A stretch of 64,000 bases of DNA from an uncultured Acidimicrobiaceae bacterium (GTDB lineage Bacteria > Actinomycetota > Acidimicrobiia > Spongiisociales > SHLN01): the NCBI GenBank assembly GCA_947259275.1, contig CAMYMH010000010.1:16833-80832 (forward strand), given 5' to 3'. Below, piece by piece: positions 1 through 9,392 of the stretch. Both the position numbers and the translations under genes were made by a program. Each line of letters starts with the position of its first letter. The first letter of the stretch is position 1. The notes beneath the pieces were generated by a model that saw only the letters and a program-made list of their open reading frames with translations, was not told where the DNA came from and searched no databases.

Positions 1-491
1 TCGACGCCGAGCCTGACACGGACCTCCTCGATCTGTTTGCTCTCCCAATCCTCGACCTCCCGCGAGCACAAACCGGCCATGGCCTCGAGTTCTGAGGTGG
101 CGTGATCGGGAGGCTGGGAAGCGTCAACCACGCTCAAGCCGAGGACGGCGTAGTCCCGCTGGACGGCAGCCACCGCAGTAGCCAGGTCGCCTCCCTCAGC
201 GGAACCCGTATAGAAGGACTCGGTTGGTGGACACAGCTCGCCATCCATACCCGAGGCAAACAGGCGGGTGTACTCGGCCGACAGCTCGCGCGACGAAGGT
301 AGGCACTCGAGCGTCCCCACCAGGACATCCCAGGCACCCGAGAAAGCGAACGCTTCGATGCCAAGCCCGTCCAGGTAACCGGCGGCGGCAATCAGTGACT
401 CCCGACGGCTCGCATCGGGTGGGAGCAGGGCGCCTCCGAAGAACCGGTAGAGGCCCTGTCGCAGGCGTGCGACATCTACCCAGCTGGTCAC
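1..491 (-). CDS. TorD/DmsD-family molybdoenzyme chaperone (3' end outside window)
   Basis: Cytoplasmic assembly chaperone that would hold the Mo subunit before Tat export. Reading leftward from a GTG at 491 gives a helical acidic protein beginning VTSWVDVARLRQGLYRFFGG, with the family-like segments EYTRLF, CPPTESFY and DHATSELEAMAGLC; at least 163 codons are present and the frame is still open at base 1. The GTG start overlaps the stop of the preceding small membrane protein (GTGA, 488-491), so it is translationally coupled as the last visible gene of the molybdoenzyme operon. The family call rests on these motifs plus context. Which client it serves is inferred from position. Confidence 0.8.
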   Translation of the reverse strand, partial: MTSWVDVARLRQGLYRFFGGALLPPDASRRESLIAAAGYLDGLGIEAFAFSGAWDVLVGTLECLPSSRELSAEYTRLFASGMDGELCPPTESFYTGSAEGGDLATAVAAVQRDYAVLGLSVVDASQPPDHATSELEAMAGLCSREVEDWESKQIEEVRVRLGV

Positions 492-694
492 TCGAACCTG
501 TCGGGCAAGAGCTCGTATAGCAGAGCGGCTCCAATCACCGAGCCGATGCCGAGCACGAACAGAATCGGGGCGCCCGTAAAGGTCGGATCGCCATCCGCTA
601 CCGACTCAGCGCCCCACGGGGCAGCCGCCAGCATACCGATCACCATCAACGCCAGACCCGCGACCACCAGAGTCACCGTGATTGTTCTACGCAT
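488..694 (-). CDS. Small two-helix membrane protein of the molybdoenzyme operon
   Basis: A 68-residue protein with two hydrophobic segments (about residues 6-26 and 42-61), separated by a short polar loop and ending in an acidic tail. I do not recognise a named family. It overlaps the end of the NrfD-like gene by 8 bases and the start of the TorD gene by 3, so it is almost certainly co-translated with them. It could be an accessory or assembly subunit of the membrane complex; that is inference from position only. Confidence 0.65.
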   Translation of the reverse strand: MRRTITVTLVVAGLALMVIGMLAAAPWGAESVADGDPTFTGAPILFVLGIGSVIGAALLYELLPDRFE

Positions 695-1994
695 CGGCGA
701 TCACCTCCTCATCGTCGGTCAGCGGAAGGATCGGGAACGCCTTGATGAACAGTCCGATCAACAATGCCCCAAGAGCAAAGAGACCCGCCACAACGGCAAA
801 CTCGATCCAGTTCGGGAAATACGACCCCGGCTCGTACGGGAGCAACGTTGCATGGGTCTGGGACGGAATGACCGTCAGATAACGCTCGGCGAGTGCTGCG
901 GTCGAGATCAGCACACTGGCCAAGACCAGCGGGCCAATCTGCCACCTGCGTGTTCCGGCCTGCACCAGGAGCAGCACGAGCCCGGCGGCCATGAGGGCTA
1001 TCGACACCCAGAAGATCCAGGCGTACGAGCCGCGAATGAGCTCATCGGCCAGAAGCCGTTCGTGCTCCGGCGTTGCATACATCAGCGTGATGAGCTCCAC
1101 GATCATGAAGTAGAGCGCGGCGGCGGCCGCAACCAGCAGAAATCGGCCCAACCACTTGAACACCGAAGGCCCGATTCGATCGGTGTTTCCGAGCAGGCGC
1201 CGGACGATGGCGGTCAGTACCAACAGGTTGGCGAGTCCGGAGGCGGCTGCCAGTACGAGGAAATCAGGCCCCTGCAGGGACCCGAACCAGCCGGGCCGAC
1301 CGACCTGGATGCCAAAGACGAGGCCCTCAGTTGAGAGAGCCACGACGATCAGCGGCACGATGCCAACCGACAGCCAGAACATCACCTTTCGATGGCGGAG
1401 GCGTTCCGCCTCGGTGTCTGAATAGCCGGCCGCCCAGAGACGGTGAAGCCGTTGCAGCCGGGAAGGCTGTTCCGCGACCACCGCAGCGTCCTGCCGCGCC
1501 CCGAGATACAAGTAGACGAGGCTCGCAGGCAACACGCCCATGGCTACCAGCATGAAGGTGCCGAAGAACGGTGATTGCGGCCGCGCGTACAACAGCATGT
1601 TGACCACGCCGCGGATCGGGTGGCCTAGATCGATGAGCACTGCCAGCAGACCCACCATCAAGGATCCGACCGTGAGCAGCTCTGCGATTCGTGAGATCGG
1701 TTGGAGTTCACGGATTCGGAACACTCGGGAGACGGCTGCGATCACAATGCCGGCAAAGCTCACTCCAATGAAATACTCCACCATCACGACATAGAGGCCC
1801 CATGGGGCCCCGCCCATGGTTCCTGTGTCCCGCATGTTTGTGACGATCATTCCACTCGACACCTCTCGTAGGTAGGCGTAGAGCCCAAAGCCTGCGATCA
1901 GGATCATTCCAAGGAAGAACAGCCTCCAGGTTCGTGTGATGCGACCAACACCCTGGGGCAGAAGCGATCCGGATGTTTGGGTAGCGACAGCCAT
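687..1994 (-). CDS. NrfD/PsrC-type membrane anchor and quinol-interacting subunit
   Basis: A 435-residue polytopic protein with about 9-10 hydrophobic helices and the NrfD/PsrC/TtrC layout. In such complexes this subunit takes electrons from menaquinol and passes them to the Fe-S subunit. It lies one base downstream of the ferredoxin-like subunit and ends inside the small membrane gene, giving the gene order catalytic, Fe-S, anchor seen in polysulfide, thiosulfate and tetrathionate reductases. The N-terminus (MAVATQTSGSLLPQG) is cytoplasmic-looking. The substrate cannot be decided from this subunit. Confidence 0.88.
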   Translation of the reverse strand: MAVATQTSGSLLPQGVGRITRTWRLFFLGMILIAGFGLYAYLREVSSGMIVTNMRDTGTMGGAPWGLYVVMVEYFIGVSFAGIVIAAVSRVFRIRELQPISRIAELLTVGSLMVGLLAVLIDLGHPIRGVVNMLLYARPQSPFFGTFMLVAMGVLPASLVYLYLGARQDAAVVAEQPSRLQRLHRLWAAGYSDTEAERLRHRKVMFWLSVGIVPLIVVALSTEGLVFGIQVGRPGWFGSLQGPDFLVLAAASGLANLLVLTAIVRRLLGNTDRIGPSVFKWLGRFLLVAAAAALYFMIVELITLMYATPEHERLLADELIRGSYAWIFWVSIALMAAGLVLLLVQAGTRRWQIGPLVLASVLISTAALAERYLTVIPSQTHATLLPYEPGSYFPNWIEFAVVAGLFALGALLIGLFIKAFPILPLTDDEEVIADA

Positions 1995-1995
1995 G

Positions 1996-2742
1996 TCACA
2001 CCTCAGCTTTCGGTCGTTCGATTTCTTTCAGGCTCGGATTCGGTGGTTTGCCACCGACGTACATGACGCGGGGGTGAGTGCCGGCCTCCTCCAGCAAGCG
2101 CCAGGGCTGCCGTACCCGGAGGTAGTGGCTGATCGGCGAGTCGGGACTATCGGTATCTCCGAAGATGAGTGCATTCACAGGGCAGGTTTCGACGCAGGCG
2201 GGATTCATGCCCTTCTCAACCCGCTGAACGCAGAAGGTGCACTTCTCGATTACCCCCTTGGCGTGGTTCCCTCCCGCGGTGTAACGCTGCTCCTCTCCGT
2301 ACTTGAGGTCAAGATCGGGGTTCTTGTACGGGGGAACCAGGCCACCGGTGACCAGCGCAAGGTCGTCATCTTCCCAGTCGACTACGTCCTGGTAATGAGA
2401 CTTCTCGGGGCTCTGCCATGTGAAGTAGTTGACGCCGTATGGACAGGCCAACTCGCAATAGCGACAGCCGATGCATCGATCGAAATCGGTCAGCACGAGG
2501 CCGTCTTCTCGCTTGAAGCGGGCGCCAACCGGACACACCTTCACGCACGGGGCGTTGTCGCAGTGCTGACAGGGCCGGGGGAGGAAGCTCATCTTGGTTT
2601 CCGGATACTCCCCCTCTTCAAAGCGAAAGACGTGCATCCAGAAGATGCCGGAGCCGGTGTTGTTCTCGATTTTGCACGCTTCCGTGCAGGCTCGACATCC
2701 TTGACACAGGTCGAGGTCCACAACCATCGAGTACTTCGCCAT
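1996..2742 (-). CDS. Four-cluster [4Fe-4S] ferredoxin-like electron-transfer subunit (PsrB/TtrB/DmsB type)
   Basis: A 248-residue protein carrying four cysteine clusters: CQGCRACTEAC near residue 15, CQHCDNAPCVKVCP near 59, CIGCRYCELACP near 91, and a split CTFC...CVETCP motif around 165-187. This is the usual arrangement for the beta subunit of complex iron-sulfur molybdoenzymes, which wires the Mo subunit to the membrane anchor. Its start overlaps the stop of the catalytic subunit by one base. There is no Tat signal, so it probably leaves the cell by hitch-hiking on the catalytic subunit, as is known for this family. Confidence 0.92.
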   Translation of the reverse strand: MAKYSMVVDLDLCQGCRACTEACKIENNTGSGIFWMHVFRFEEGEYPETKMSFLPRPCQHCDNAPCVKVCPVGARFKREDGLVLTDFDRCIGCRYCELACPYGVNYFTWQSPEKSHYQDVVDWEDDDLALVTGGLVPPYKNPDLDLKYGEEQRYTAGGNHAKGVIEKCTFCVQRVEKGMNPACVETCPVNALIFGDTDSPDSPISHYLRVRQPWRLLEEAGTHPRVMYVGGKPPNPSLKEIERPKAEV

Positions 2743-5351
2743 TACGCATCACCTCCCTTCGTGACTTTTACCTTCACGTGGAATGCCTGGTCGGCCGTGT
2801 TGGTCATGTAGCCCTCGCCGGTGAAATAGATCTCGTTGGCGGAGGCTCCTTGCCCCTTGTTCTGCGGATGGGTCCACATTCCGAAGTGGTGAGGCATGCC
2901 CACGGTGTCGGGCCGGATGCCATCGCAGAAAGCAGCCGTCGTCACCAGCGACCTGGTCTCCCCGGTGATGGCGTTGTGTGATTCGACGATGACGGTGTCG
3001 CCGTCGGCGATACCGCGTTGGCGAGCCGCCTCCGGGTTCATGTCGAGGCGAGCTCCGGGTGCCAGCTCGGCCAGCATGGGAACGAAACTCGTCCGTGACT
3101 GCTTGTGTTCGATCTGGTGGAAGCTGATCAAGATCAGGTCGTAGTCCGGTGGGGAGTGGTCCATGGTCGGAGCTCGCCAGGTGGGCAGGGCCGTGTAGTC
3201 CTGCCAGTAGATCTCCTCCGCACCCTTCTCCTGCATTTGTCGTTGGGCGTCGAGCAGACTTGCTCCGTATAGGCGATGCACCGCTCCCTGGAACGGAGGA
3301 TCGTTGACGTAGCCGTACATCTTGGTGGGTGCCACCGGGCCCTTGACGAACACACCCTTGGCGGGATCCTCGAAGTAGCCGATGCCCTCGTCGATCCCCT
3401 GAGAGTGCGCCCACCGATCGAAGATGTCACGCACGTCCGGTTTCTGGTCGAGCGGAAGGGCGAACTCGGTGTCGGTGAGCTTCAACTCTTTGTTGACTAC
3501 TGACAGGTAGCCATCTTCGCCGAACAGGACGCCAATCTTCTCGCATAAATCCATGTAGATTTCGATTTCCCCGCGCGATTCGAACAGCGGTTCCATCGGG
3601 GGAATCCTGAGGGTCACGGCGTCCGTGTATTGATCGGTGGCCGAGATCGGGCCTTCGTACTTCTCGATCGTGGCCGCCGGCAGGACGACGTCGGCGAAAT
3701 AGTCGGCCGTTTCTGATAGCCAGGGGCTGACCACGGCCACGAACTTGAATATCCCATATGAGTCGAGATAGTCCTGCTGGGAGGGGAACGCGTTCAACGG
3801 GTTGACGTAGTGGAGGATGGCGACCTCGGGAAGCTCCTCGACTCCATACCGACCCGGATCCTGCATGACCTTGGCGACGATCCCGGGAAAACCGGTGTTG
3901 ATCGGGAAGTACTTGCTCTTGTTGAGCATGAAGTCATACGGGGGATCTTCGACCGTGAGCTTTTCGAACTTCGGGTAGTTCTTGTGGATCTTCCAGGTGA
4001 AGTCAGAAAGCTGGCCCCCGGCCGCGCCGACCGCCCCCACCAGCATCGGCACCATCGTCATGGCCCGGGCCGTCTGGAAACCGAGCTCCTGCTGAGCCAT
4101 GTGGTAGGCCATGATGCCGACCGGGCGGTATGGCACTTCCACTCCGTCGACGACGATGGTCGATCCGATTTGGGCGTTGGAGCCGAAGTCTTGCGCTACC
4201 TGACGGATTTGTGCTGCGGACAGGCCGGTGATGTCCGCCGCCCATTCGGGCGTGTATTGGGCGACGTGCTCCTTGAAGAGTTGAAAGCCCGTCTTGACTG
4301 GCCTGCCTTCGATCTCGTATTCCCCCTCAAGGGCGGGATCGGTCGCTTCATCCGTGCGCGTGACGCGGCCCGAGGCTTCGTCCCAGACGAGGGGGATTTC
4401 CTCGGCTTCGTCTCCCTCCCCGACGGTCTCGGTAACCGTCATCCCGTTGGCACTCACCAGATACGGACCGTTCGTGTAGGCCTTCAGGTACGGACGGTCG
4501 AGGTAATCCTGTTCGATCAGCTGATGGCACAGGGCCAATGCCATGGCCAGGTCGGTGCTGGGACGGATTGGAAGCCACGTGTCGGCGAACGGTCCGGCGC
4601 TGCGCAGACGCGGATCGAGATGAGTTATCTTCATCCCCCGTTCGCGGGCCTTGACCATGTGGCGCGGCCAGGTCAGCCAGCAGAACTTGTTGCCGCCGGC
4701 GTTCGTGATGTTCCAGCCCCACGACAACAGGTAGTTGCAGTATCGGAAGTCGGGATGGAGCACGGCGTGAGTGCCGAGCGTGTACTCCAGGGCGCGGTAT
4801 CCAGCATCCGAGCAGAAGGCACCGTGGCCCAGCTTGGAGGAGCCGATTGCCTTCACGAAGGCGTCGTCGTAGAAGTCCTTCGCTTTGCTGCGCCCTTTCT
4901 GCCACAGGACCAGCTTGGGGTCTCGGTCGCGGACCTCTTTGACTCTGTCGGCGACCATCTCCAGCGCCTCATCCCACGATGCTCGGCGCCACTCACCGGT
5001 TGTTCCCTTGTCGTTGGTCCGGACCAGCGGCCACTTGACGCGGTTGGGGTCGTAGAGCGCCTGGATCTGAGCCTGGCCCTTCGGACACAGCGTCCCTACG
5101 TTGCGTGGATTGGTCGGGTTCCCTTCGAACTTCACTACTCGGCCGTCTACGCGGCGGGCCAGCATGCCGCAGTCCTGTTTGCCTATCCAGCACGTCGTTG
5201 CGATGACGTCTTCGACCGGGCCTGCCTGGGCGGTGGTTCCGGCGGAGGCCAAAGTCTCAAGAGGTCCGAACAGAAACTTGGTGGCTACGACGCCTCCCCC
5301 GATGGCGACGGCCGAACCTTGGACGAATTTGCGCCGGGTGACCTTCGGCAT
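2742..5351 (-). CDS. Tat-exported molybdopterin oxidoreductase, catalytic subunit (Psr/Phs/Ttr-like)
   Basis: An 869-residue member of the DMSO-reductase superfamily. A twin-arginine signal (TRRKFVQ, residues 5-11, then a hydrophobic stretch) sends it outside. The Fe-S region reads TTCWIGKQDCGM...LCPKG: the usual second cysteine of the CxxCxxxC core is glycine, leaving three canonical cysteines. The segment GHGAFCSDAGY offers a cysteine as likely Mo ligand, as in polysulfide and thiosulfate reductases. The C-terminal molybdopterin-dinucleotide domain includes MNPEAARQRGI and GMPHHFGMW. It heads the structural genes. The sensor genes immediately upstream resemble the tetrathionate-sensing TtrS layout, so a sulfur oxyanion substrate is plausible, but arsenate, selenate or others remain possible. 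Confidence 0.9.
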   Translation of the reverse strand: MPKVTRRKFVQGSAVAIGGGVVATKFLFGPLETLASAGTTAQAGPVEDVIATTCWIGKQDCGMLARRVDGRVVKFEGNPTNPRNVGTLCPKGQAQIQALYDPNRVKWPLVRTNDKGTTGEWRRASWDEALEMVADRVKEVRDRDPKLVLWQKGRSKAKDFYDDAFVKAIGSSKLGHGAFCSDAGYRALEYTLGTHAVLHPDFRYCNYLLSWGWNITNAGGNKFCWLTWPRHMVKARERGMKITHLDPRLRSAGPFADTWLPIRPSTDLAMALALCHQLIEQDYLDRPYLKAYTNGPYLVSANGMTVTETVGEGDEAEEIPLVWDEASGRVTRTDEATDPALEGEYEIEGRPVKTGFQLFKEHVAQYTPEWAADITGLSAAQIRQVAQDFGSNAQIGSTIVVDGVEVPYRPVGIMAYHMAQQELGFQTARAMTMVPMLVGAVGAAGGQLSDFTWKIHKNYPKFEKLTVEDPPYDFMLNKSKYFPINTGFPGIVAKVMQDPGRYGVEELPEVAILHYVNPLNAFPSQQDYLDSYGIFKFVAVVSPWLSETADYFADVVLPAATIEKYEGPISATDQYTDAVTLRIPPMEPLFESRGEIEIYMDLCEKIGVLFGEDGYLSVVNKELKLTDTEFALPLDQKPDVRDIFDRWAHSQGIDEGIGYFEDPAKGVFVKGPVAPTKMYGYVNDPPFQGAVHRLYGASLLDAQRQMQEKGAEEIYWQDYTALPTWRAPTMDHSPPDYDLILISFHQIEHKQSRTSFVPMLAELAPGARLDMNPEAARQRGIADGDTVIVESHNAITGETRSLVTTAAFCDGIRPDTVGMPHHFGMWTHPQNKGQGASANEIYFTGEGYMTNTADQAFHVKVKVTKGGDA

Positions 5352-5453
5352 GCTTACTCCTCTTGGTCGTCCTTTGTGCTTTTCTTCACAAGCTCACGGT
5401 CAATTGCATCATGAAGCACGACCGGCGTATAGCGGGAGAATCCCGCTTACTGA

Positions 5454-6143
5454 TCAGGTCCTTGTAGGGGTATTCCCTGACGGGGAGGAGAGGATCCCAA
5501 GTTCGAGGGCGTATCGCACCAGGGCTGCCCGGCTGTGGCAGTCCAGCTTGTGCATCAGACGCGCTTTGTAGGTTTCGATCGTCTTCACGCTCAAGAACGT
5601 CATCTCCGCGATCTCGCCGTTGCTATGGCCCAACGCGACCAGCTTGAAGACCTCAGCCTCCCGGGCGCTGAGAGAGAGATAGCGAACCGTCATATCGTCA
5701 TCCTCCGGAGCAGCTCCATCCGCTGCCGTGTCGTCCGCCAGCAACTTGGCATGGTCAGGATGTAGATAGATGCCGCCCTCGGAGACGGTGCGGATGGCCG
5801 ACAGCAATTCGGAGGTGGCCGCCTGCTTCAGGACGTATCCGGCGCCACCGGAGGCGAGTACCTCCCGCAAATAGCCGGCGTCATCGTGCATTGTGAGTAC
5901 CAGCACTCGAGTATCTGGCGCTTGCTCCTGCAGCTGCGCCAGGGCTTGCAGCCCGTTGCATTCGGGCATGTTGATGTCCACCAGGGCTACGTCGGGCGTG
6001 AGCTCGAGCACTTGCTCGACGCAGTCGTGGCCGTCGGTGGCTTCTCCGACCACCTTCAGGTCCGGTTCGGCCTCCAGGAGCGCCCGCAGTCCCGCCCGCA
6101 GGACGGTGTGATCGTCGGCGATGAGGACTCGGATCGATGTCAT
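5454..6143 (-). CDS. NarL/LuxR-family response regulator
   Basis: A 229-residue regulator. The receiver domain (about 1-120) has the acidic pocket IADDH and phospho-acceptor Asp in [13 protein letters not shown] LuxR-type helix-turn-helix follows at about 155-220 ([18 protein letters not shown], then [15 protein letters not shown]). Its ATG overlaps the kinase stop by four bases. It lies about 100 bases upstream of the molybdoenzyme catalytic gene and probably controls that operon. A moderately acidic linker of about 20 residues separates the two domains. Confidence 0.92.
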   Translation of the reverse strand: MTSIRVLIADDHTVLRAGLRALLEAEPDLKVVGEATDGHDCVEQVLELTPDVALVDINMPECNGLQALAQLQEQAPDTRVLVLTMHDDAGYLREVLASGGAGYVLKQAATSELLSAIRTVSEGGIYLHPDHAKLLADDTAADGAAPEDDDMTVRYLSLSAREAEVFKLVALGHSNGEIAEMTFLSVKTIETYKARLMHKLDCHSRAALVRYALELGILSSPSGNTPTRT

Positions 6144-7603
6144 GTCGGGACCTCGATATACACGGTGGTTCCATTGGTTCCGCTCTCGATGCTGAGACGA
6201 CCGCCCAACAACTCGGCTCGTTCTGCCATCCCGTGAATGCCGACACTTTGTCCGTTGCGCCGGGCGGCCTCCGGCCGGAAGCCCCCACCGTTATCTTCGA
6301 TGATCGCCCGCACGTGCCCGTCCCTGCTGGCAATCAGCACGCTTAGCGTGTCGGCGCCGCTATGCCGGGCGACATTCGTCATGGCTTCCTGGATGATGCG
6401 GTACAGCGCGGTCTCGGTCGTCGGCGGTAGCCGGGTTGGAAGGTCGCAGTGGACATCGATGGCGATCTTGGGGTGCTGAATGGCGAACTCGGCCGCATAC
6501 CGATCGATGGCGGCCGCCAAGCCGAGGTCGTCCAGCGCGCTCGGGCGCAGCTCCTTGCCCAACTGGCGTACGAGTTGGAGGGTTTCGCCTCCCAGCTGGT
6601 CGAGCTCGGCGACCTTGGCCTCGATCTCGTCGGGGCCATCCAAGCGGGCGACGACCGACACTCCGACGATCATGGAGCTGAGTGCCTGGCCGACCGAGTC
6701 GTGCAGCTCGCGGCTGATACGTTTGCGCTCTTCCTCCTGGGCGCCGATCAGCCGCTCGAGGAGACGCGAGCGAGCCTGCTCATTGGCGGCAATCGTTGAT
6801 CGGCTGGCCTCCAGGTCGCTCACCATGAGGTTGAAGGCGGTGGCGAGTTCGCCGATCTCGTCATCCGCCCAGTGCTCGGCGCGGGCCGCCAGGTCCCCTT
6901 CACCAACCCTGTGTGTCGTGTCGCGCAGGTCGAGGATTGGACGAGTGAGCAGCCAGGTCAGCAGGCTGGCCGCCAGCACCCCGAGCAAGCCGACGAACAG
7001 CGTGGTCAACAGCATTTGTCCCGTCAAGCCGTCCACCACGTTTTGGAGGCGCGATTCCGCCAAACCAAGACGGGCTACCCCGGCGGTCCCGTCGAGGATC
7101 GGTGCGGCGAAATCGTGTACCCGCCCTTCGTTACTGTCGTAGGCCATGACGTTGACTTGGCCGCCAATCGACATATTGAATGAGAGCAGCGCAGAGGGGA
7201 AGCCGGCGTCACCGTAAGTGTGGGCCAGGACGGTCCCGTCGGTCGAGACGACGAAACCATACAGAACGTCCGGATGGTTGGTGGCGGTTTCGTTGAGCAA
7301 CTCGAACAGAGCGTAAGTGTCGTTGAGGAGGATTGGGTCGACGCTGCGGGCTGCTACGTCGCTGACCTCAGAGTGACCGCGGCTCTCGAGCTCGCTGGTC
7401 ACGACCTGGCTCATAACGGAACGAACTTGCCAGGTGATAGCTAGACCGAGCACGGTTGTGAGGGCTAGCACGATCCCCAGGATCTTGGTGCGAACACTGA
7501 AGCCGCCGGCGAACGCCTTGAATCGGTCGGTCCAATTCTCGAGTGAAATCAGCTCCCATGCTGGTACTCGGGCCCGGCCCTCTCGCAGGGTTGGTGCGGT
7601 CAC
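6140..7603 (-). CDS. NarX-like membrane sensor histidine kinase (HAMP, HisKA_3)
   Basis: A 487-residue kinase. A first membrane helix sits near residues 38-62, an extracytoplasmic sensor of about 130 residues follows, and a second helix near 195-220 ends in TWLLTRP. A HAMP segment (about 220-270), the HisKA_3 phosphoacceptor helix ([19 protein letters not shown], about 290-308) and a HATPase_c domain ([28 protein letters not shown]) complete it. It overlaps both neighbours by four bases, coupling binding protein, kinase and regulator. The order suggests that it reads a signal presented by the PhnD-like lipoprotein. Confidence 0.92.
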   Translation of the reverse strand: MTAPTLREGRARVPAWELISLENWTDRFKAFAGGFSVRTKILGIVLALTTVLGLAITWQVRSVMSQVVTSELESRGHSEVSDVAARSVDPILLNDTYALFELLNETATNHPDVLYGFVVSTDGTVLAHTYGDAGFPSALLSFNMSIGGQVNVMAYDSNEGRVHDFAAPILDGTAGVARLGLAESRLQNVVDGLTGQMLLTTLFVGLLGVLAASLLTWLLTRPILDLRDTTHRVGEGDLAARAEHWADDEIGELATAFNLMVSDLEASRSTIAANEQARSRLLERLIGAQEEERKRISRELHDSVGQALSSMIVGVSVVARLDGPDEIEAKVAELDQLGGETLQLVRQLGKELRPSALDDLGLAAAIDRYAAEFAIQHPKIAIDVHCDLPTRLPPTTETALYRIIQEAMTNVARHSGADTLSVLIASRDGHVRAIIEDNGGGFRPEAARRNGQSVGIHGMAERAELLGGRLSIESGTNGTTVYIEVPT

Positions 7604-8523
7604 GGCCCAGCCTCAGCTGCCGCTAGTAGTGACCGCACGCCGTCGTACTCCCCGTCGTCGGTCTCCACGAAGTGATCGATGCCCATTTGAGCAAGAACCT
7701 CCTCGCCGGACGGATCGGTGGCCATGTTCAGCAGCAGCTCCCTCAGTTCCACTTTCCGGCGTGGAGGCAAGTCGGGTGGGACCACCACCGGTGGTATGCC
7801 GAAGGCGGGAGACTCGTGAACTATGGAAATGCGCTCGCGCAGGGCGGGGTCACGTTTGAGCGCGAAGTCCAGGACCAGGCTGTCAACGGCCGCACCATCG
7901 GCAATGCCGTTGGCTACCGCCTCGATCGCCCGATCATGACCATAAGTGAAGAACGTCCGCTGGAAGAACGTCGCGGGAGTCTCGCCAAGTTGATGAACCA
8001 GGTAGGTCGGGTAGGCCCTCCCGGTGTTGCTCATCGGATCGGTGAAAGCGAACACGGTGCCGTGCAGGTCGGCCATGCTCGCTGCGCGGCTGTCGGACGG
8101 AACGATCAGCTGGGAGTGGTAGACGGCTTGACCCGCAATCTCCGGCGCCACCAGCAGCTCCATCCCGAATTCATCGTGGCCCGTCACGTAGGCGCTGGTA
8201 CACACGAAAGCCAGATCCACGCTCTGCTGGGCAACGAGCTCATTGACCTCGGCATAGGTGCGGCGTTGTATGAGCTCGGTGGAGCGTCCCAGCTGGGCTC
8301 CCAGGTAGTCGGCCAAACCCCGGTAGCTGTCGACCGTCCCTTCCGGCGAGATGATGGATGCCACTGCGATGCGAAGCGGCACTACGTCGGTTTCGGCTGC
8401 CGCCGGTAGCGGCTGGCGCTGGCTGAGATCGACAAATCTGGCCTGGTCTGCCCTCGGCGAGCCGCACGAGGTGAGCACAACCGCGATCAACGCCCCAATG
8501 AGTCGGTGACTGCGGTTACCCAC
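7600..8523 (-). CDS. PhnD-like periplasmic-type binding lipoprotein, probable sensor component
   Basis: A 307-residue protein with a lipoprotein signal (hydrophobic residues 8-19, lipobox LTSC) followed by a phosphate/phosphonate-type solute-binding fold: [62 protein letters not shown]. No ABC permease or ATPase accompanies it; a sensor kinase and regulator do. In TtrS-type tetrathionate sensors a PhnD-like domain is fused to the kinase. Here the equivalent parts look split into separate genes, so a ligand-sensing role is inferred. It overlaps the mobB end by 8 bases. Confidence 0.82.
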   Translation of the reverse strand: MGNRSHRLIGALIAVVLTSCGSPRADQARFVDLSQRQPLPAAAETDVVPLRIAVASIISPEGTVDSYRGLADYLGAQLGRSTELIQRRTYAEVNELVAQQSVDLAFVCTSAYVTGHDEFGMELLVAPEIAGQAVYHSQLIVPSDSRAASMADLHGTVFAFTDPMSNTGRAYPTYLVHQLGETPATFFQRTFFTYGHDRAIEAVANGIADGAAVDSLVLDFALKRDPALRERISIVHESPAFGIPPVVVPPDLPPRRKVELRELLLNMATDPSGEEVLAQMGIDHFVETDDGEYDGVRSLLAAAEAGP

Positions 8524-9181
8524 GGTTCACCCGATTCCGGGTTGCTCGATCAGCGGGTGCCACCCGGGCGGCAAGAAAGTGAGCGAGTGGGAGGGGATCA
8601 TCGAGGCGAAAGAGCGGCATCGAACTGGGCAGCTTCCAGCTCTGATCGGAGACCACTGCCAGCAGTTCGTCAAGCCCACAGATCAAGTCTCTGCTGCGGG
8701 CTGCGCGATGGACCTCGATCTTCGGGTACGGGCCCCGCTTATAGCCCTCGATCAAGACGAGATCCATCCCGGCGAAGTGGCTTCCAAGAACGGCATCCAA
8801 GTCGCCCGATCCGTTCTCGCGTCTGAACACGGCCACTTGCACCGGACTGGCCCCCACCACGATGTCGGCGCCGGCCTCGGCCAATCGATAGGTGTCCTTC
8901 CCGGGAACATCGAACGAACTCTGGTGACTGTGATGCTTGAGCACACCGACCTGAAGGCCTCGACTCTTCAGGATTGGCAGCAGGGCCTCGAGCAGGGTGG
9001 TCTTGCCGGTATTCGACTTGGCGACGATGGAGACGGCCGGCGGCTGTGTCGAGCCGTCTGGCCAGGTTTCCCAACGCCAAACGCCGTCGTTGGTGGAGGA
9101 GGTTGCTAGTCGGGTCCTCGCTGTGAGGAGGACCTCCTGTGCGCCGATCACGCTGGGTGATTCGGTCGCCTCCTGGGGCAT
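8516..9181 (-). CDS. mobB: MobB-like molybdopterin-guanine dinucleotide biosynthesis adaptor
   Basis: A 221-residue P-loop GTPase that assists attachment of GMP to molybdopterin, consistent with the bisMGD enzyme downstream. The Walker A motif is SIVAKSNTGKTTLLEALL. Further family landmarks are GVLKHHSH and DLVLIEGYKRGPYPKIEV. I chose the ATG at 9181, preceded by a GAGGA ribosome site; the frame stays open to 9355 but that extension has no family features. About 50 residues precede the P-loop, longer than usual. It overlaps the binding-protein gene, so cofactor supply is co-transcribed with sensing and enzyme genes. Confidence 0.85.
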   Translation of the reverse strand: MPQEATESPSVIGAQEVLLTARTRLATSSTNDGVWRWETWPDGSTQPPAVSIVAKSNTGKTTLLEALLPILKSRGLQVGVLKHHSHQSSFDVPGKDTYRLAEAGADIVVGASPVQVAVFRRENGSGDLDAVLGSHFAGMDLVLIEGYKRGPYPKIEVHRAARSRDLICGLDELLAVVSDQSWKLPSSMPLFRLDDPLPLAHFLAARVAPADRATRNRVNRG

Positions 9182-9392
9182 GGTGTCCTCGATGGAGTGA
9201 ATCCGTCCTTTCCAGAATGGAGGCTTCCCAGACAGAGGATCAGGGACTTTCGTCACCAAGCACCTGTTCGCAAGGCCCTGATTTGCTCCGAAGGCGACCA
9301 GCCGGAAACCGACGAAGCTAGCCGGATGAGACTCCGCGAGGAAGAGCGTCGGCATCGCCGATTGGCGTGGTCCACATGGTGCCCGGCTCGAG

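Noticed and set aside
9182..9392. Molybdenum-cofactor riboswitch upstream of mobB
   Set aside because: The position would suit one and there are GC-rich stems, but I could not match the known Moco consensus by eye. A covariance-model search would decide.
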